Source of the DNA: Clostridiales bacterium
GTDB lineage: Bacteria; Bacillota; Clostridia; Lachnospirales; Lachnospiraceae
Reading direction: 5' to 3'
Assembly: GCA_021203115.1 (NCBI GenBank)
Contig: JAJQBV010000134.1
Coordinates: forward strand, 1-7,848
Length of the DNA: 7,848 bases
In this document: positions 7,261 through 7,848 of the stretch, one piece after another
How the letters are laid out: the number at the start of each line of letters is the position of its first letter
How positions within the stretch are numbered: position 1 is the stretch's first letter
Translations under genes and position numbers: made by a program
The notes under the pieces: generated by a model
Told to the model about the DNA's origin: nothing
Seen by the model: only the letters and a program-made list of their open reading frames with translations
The model's database searches: none

Positions 7261-7296
7261 AAGGGCGTTCTGTTCGATGACAGAGCGCCCTTTTTT
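7261..7296 (+). terminator. Rho-independent terminator
   Basis: A 13-bp stem (7261-7273 with 7280-7292, one G-U pair at 7268/7285) with a six-base TCGATG loop is followed by a run of six T (7291-7296). The core AAGGGCG pairing with CGCCCTT is very stable. It lies 61 bases after the ammonia-lyase stop and can end the upstream operon, but it also stands directly behind the promoter at 7207-7234, so it would stop transcripts from that promoter too. Confidence 0.88.
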
Positions 7297-7340
7297 ACAC
7301 AAAAGACGGAGATGCGATATCATAGGAAGGAGATTGGAGT

Positions 7341-7848
7341 ATGGAGTTTTATGACATGGATCTGTTCCGGAACACAGACAAGGTCAACCGGTTGCTGGCG
7401 CGGTACGGCGTGAAGTTCGGCATTTATAAAAATAATGTCTTCCACGAGCAGTTGTTTCCCTTTGACGCGATTCCGCGGGTGATCGGGGCGGATGAGTTTG
7501 ACTATCTGGAGCGGGGATTAAAGCAGCGTGTGCGTGCGCTGAACCTTTTCCTCAAGGATATTTACGGGGAGAAAAAGATCGTAAAGGACGGGGTGGTTCC
7601 GGAGGATTTCATTTTTGCCTCCAGCGGCTACATGGCGGAGTGTGAGGGCGTCTGTCCGGTGAAGGATGTCTCGTCCCATATCTCCGGCATCGACCTGGTT
7701 CAGGGCAAGGACAGGGAATGGTATATTCTGGAGGATAATCTGCGCGTGCCGTCCGGGGCGTCGTACCCGATGATCGCGCGGCAGCTCTGCAGGATGCGCT
7801 CTCCGCGGACGTTCCGCGAGACGCAGATCGAGGACAACCGCACCTATG
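7341..7848 (+). CDS. Circularly permuted ATP-grasp family protein (COG2308 type), N-terminal part
   Basis: This open frame starts at ATG 7341 and runs off the right edge; 169 residues are visible of a family usually near 470-490. AAGGAG at 7327-7332, 8 bases upstream, supports the start. Family-like blocks in order are FPFDAIPRVI (39-48), GLKQRVRALNLFLKDIYG (59-76), SHISGIDLVQGKD (112-124) and EDNLRVPSGASYP (131-143). These match the circularly permuted ATP-grasp proteins formerly called DUF404/DUF407. From family knowledge they are thought to be carboxylate-amine ligases, often encoded beside an alpha-helical 'alpha-E' (DUF403) protein and a transglutaminase-like protease, possibly making or tailoring a peptide. 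The substrate is unknown. No signal peptide or membrane segment is seen, so it is probably cytoplasmic. It belongs to a transcription unit separate from the operon to its left. Confidence 0.85.
   Translation, partial: MEFYDMDLFRNTDKVNRLLARYGVKFGIYKNNVFHEQLFPFDAIPRVIGADEFDYLERGLKQRVRALNLFLKDIYGEKKIVKDGVVPEDFIFASSGYMAECEGVCPVKDVSSHISGIDLVQGKDREWYILEDNLRVPSGASYPMIARQLCRMRSPRTFRETQIEDNRTY

Noticed and set aside
7294..7323. Second promoter candidate TTTACA-18-TATCAT overlapping the terminator T-run
   Set aside because: Both boxes have one mismatch, and the predicted start near 7330 would cut into the ATP-grasp ribosome binding site; too weak to annotate, though it cannot be excluded.
7255..7413. 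52-codon frame starting at GTG 7255 through the terminator into the ATP-grasp gene
   Set aside because: It has no good ribosome binding site, runs through the terminator stem and T-run, and overlaps a clearly conserved protein in another frame.
1..7848. Search for tRNA, rRNA, CRISPR repeats, insertion sequences, attachment sites or phage genes
   Set aside because: None was seen; gaps are too short and no terminal or direct repeats of note were found by eye.

Overview
The window looks like chromosomal core DNA of a GC-rich member of the Clostridia, most likely a Lachnospiraceae-type Bacillota. The reasons are the gene order plsX-acpP-rnc-smc-ftsY, strong AAAGGAGG-type ribosome binding sites, a short FtsY without a long acidic N-terminal domain, and protein sequences of clostridial type. 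The genus cannot be fixed from the sequence alone. Every gene lies on the + strand. Coding density is very high: the longest non-coding stretch is about 140 bases, so there is no gene-free region above 300 bases.

Layout. At 1-400 is the 3' end of plsX (phosphate acyltransferase), followed by acpP (acyl carrier protein, 452-679). An 85-base gap holding a perfect 11-bp hairpin leads to rnc (ribonuclease III, 764-1468). The rnc gene overlaps smc (chromosome condensin ATPase, 1449-5015) by 20 bases. After 17 bases comes ftsY (SRP receptor GTPase, 5033-5965). After 13 bases comes a threonine ammonia-lyase with a C-terminal ACT domain (5979-7199). Close spacing makes plsX to the ammonia-lyase one probable operon. 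It joins lipid precursor supply, RNA processing, chromosome segregation and membrane targeting, with an amino-acid enzyme attached at the end.

The 141 bases at 7200-7340 separate that operon from the next gene. They hold a consensus sigma-A type promoter (TTGACA, 16 bases, TATAAT) followed within about 27 bases by a strong intrinsic terminator. A circularly permuted ATP-grasp family gene (COG2308 type) then starts at 7341 and runs off the window.

No mobile element, CRISPR array, tRNA, rRNA or phage gene is seen. The most interesting signals are small: the promoter-then-terminator unit before the ATP-grasp gene, the hairpin before the RNase III gene, an altered guanine-specificity region in FtsY, a second out-of-frame ATG at acpP, and a strong context bias of TTA leucine codons. 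No clear undescribed system is visible. The closest candidate is the uncharacterised ATP-grasp locus, most of which lies beyond the right edge.
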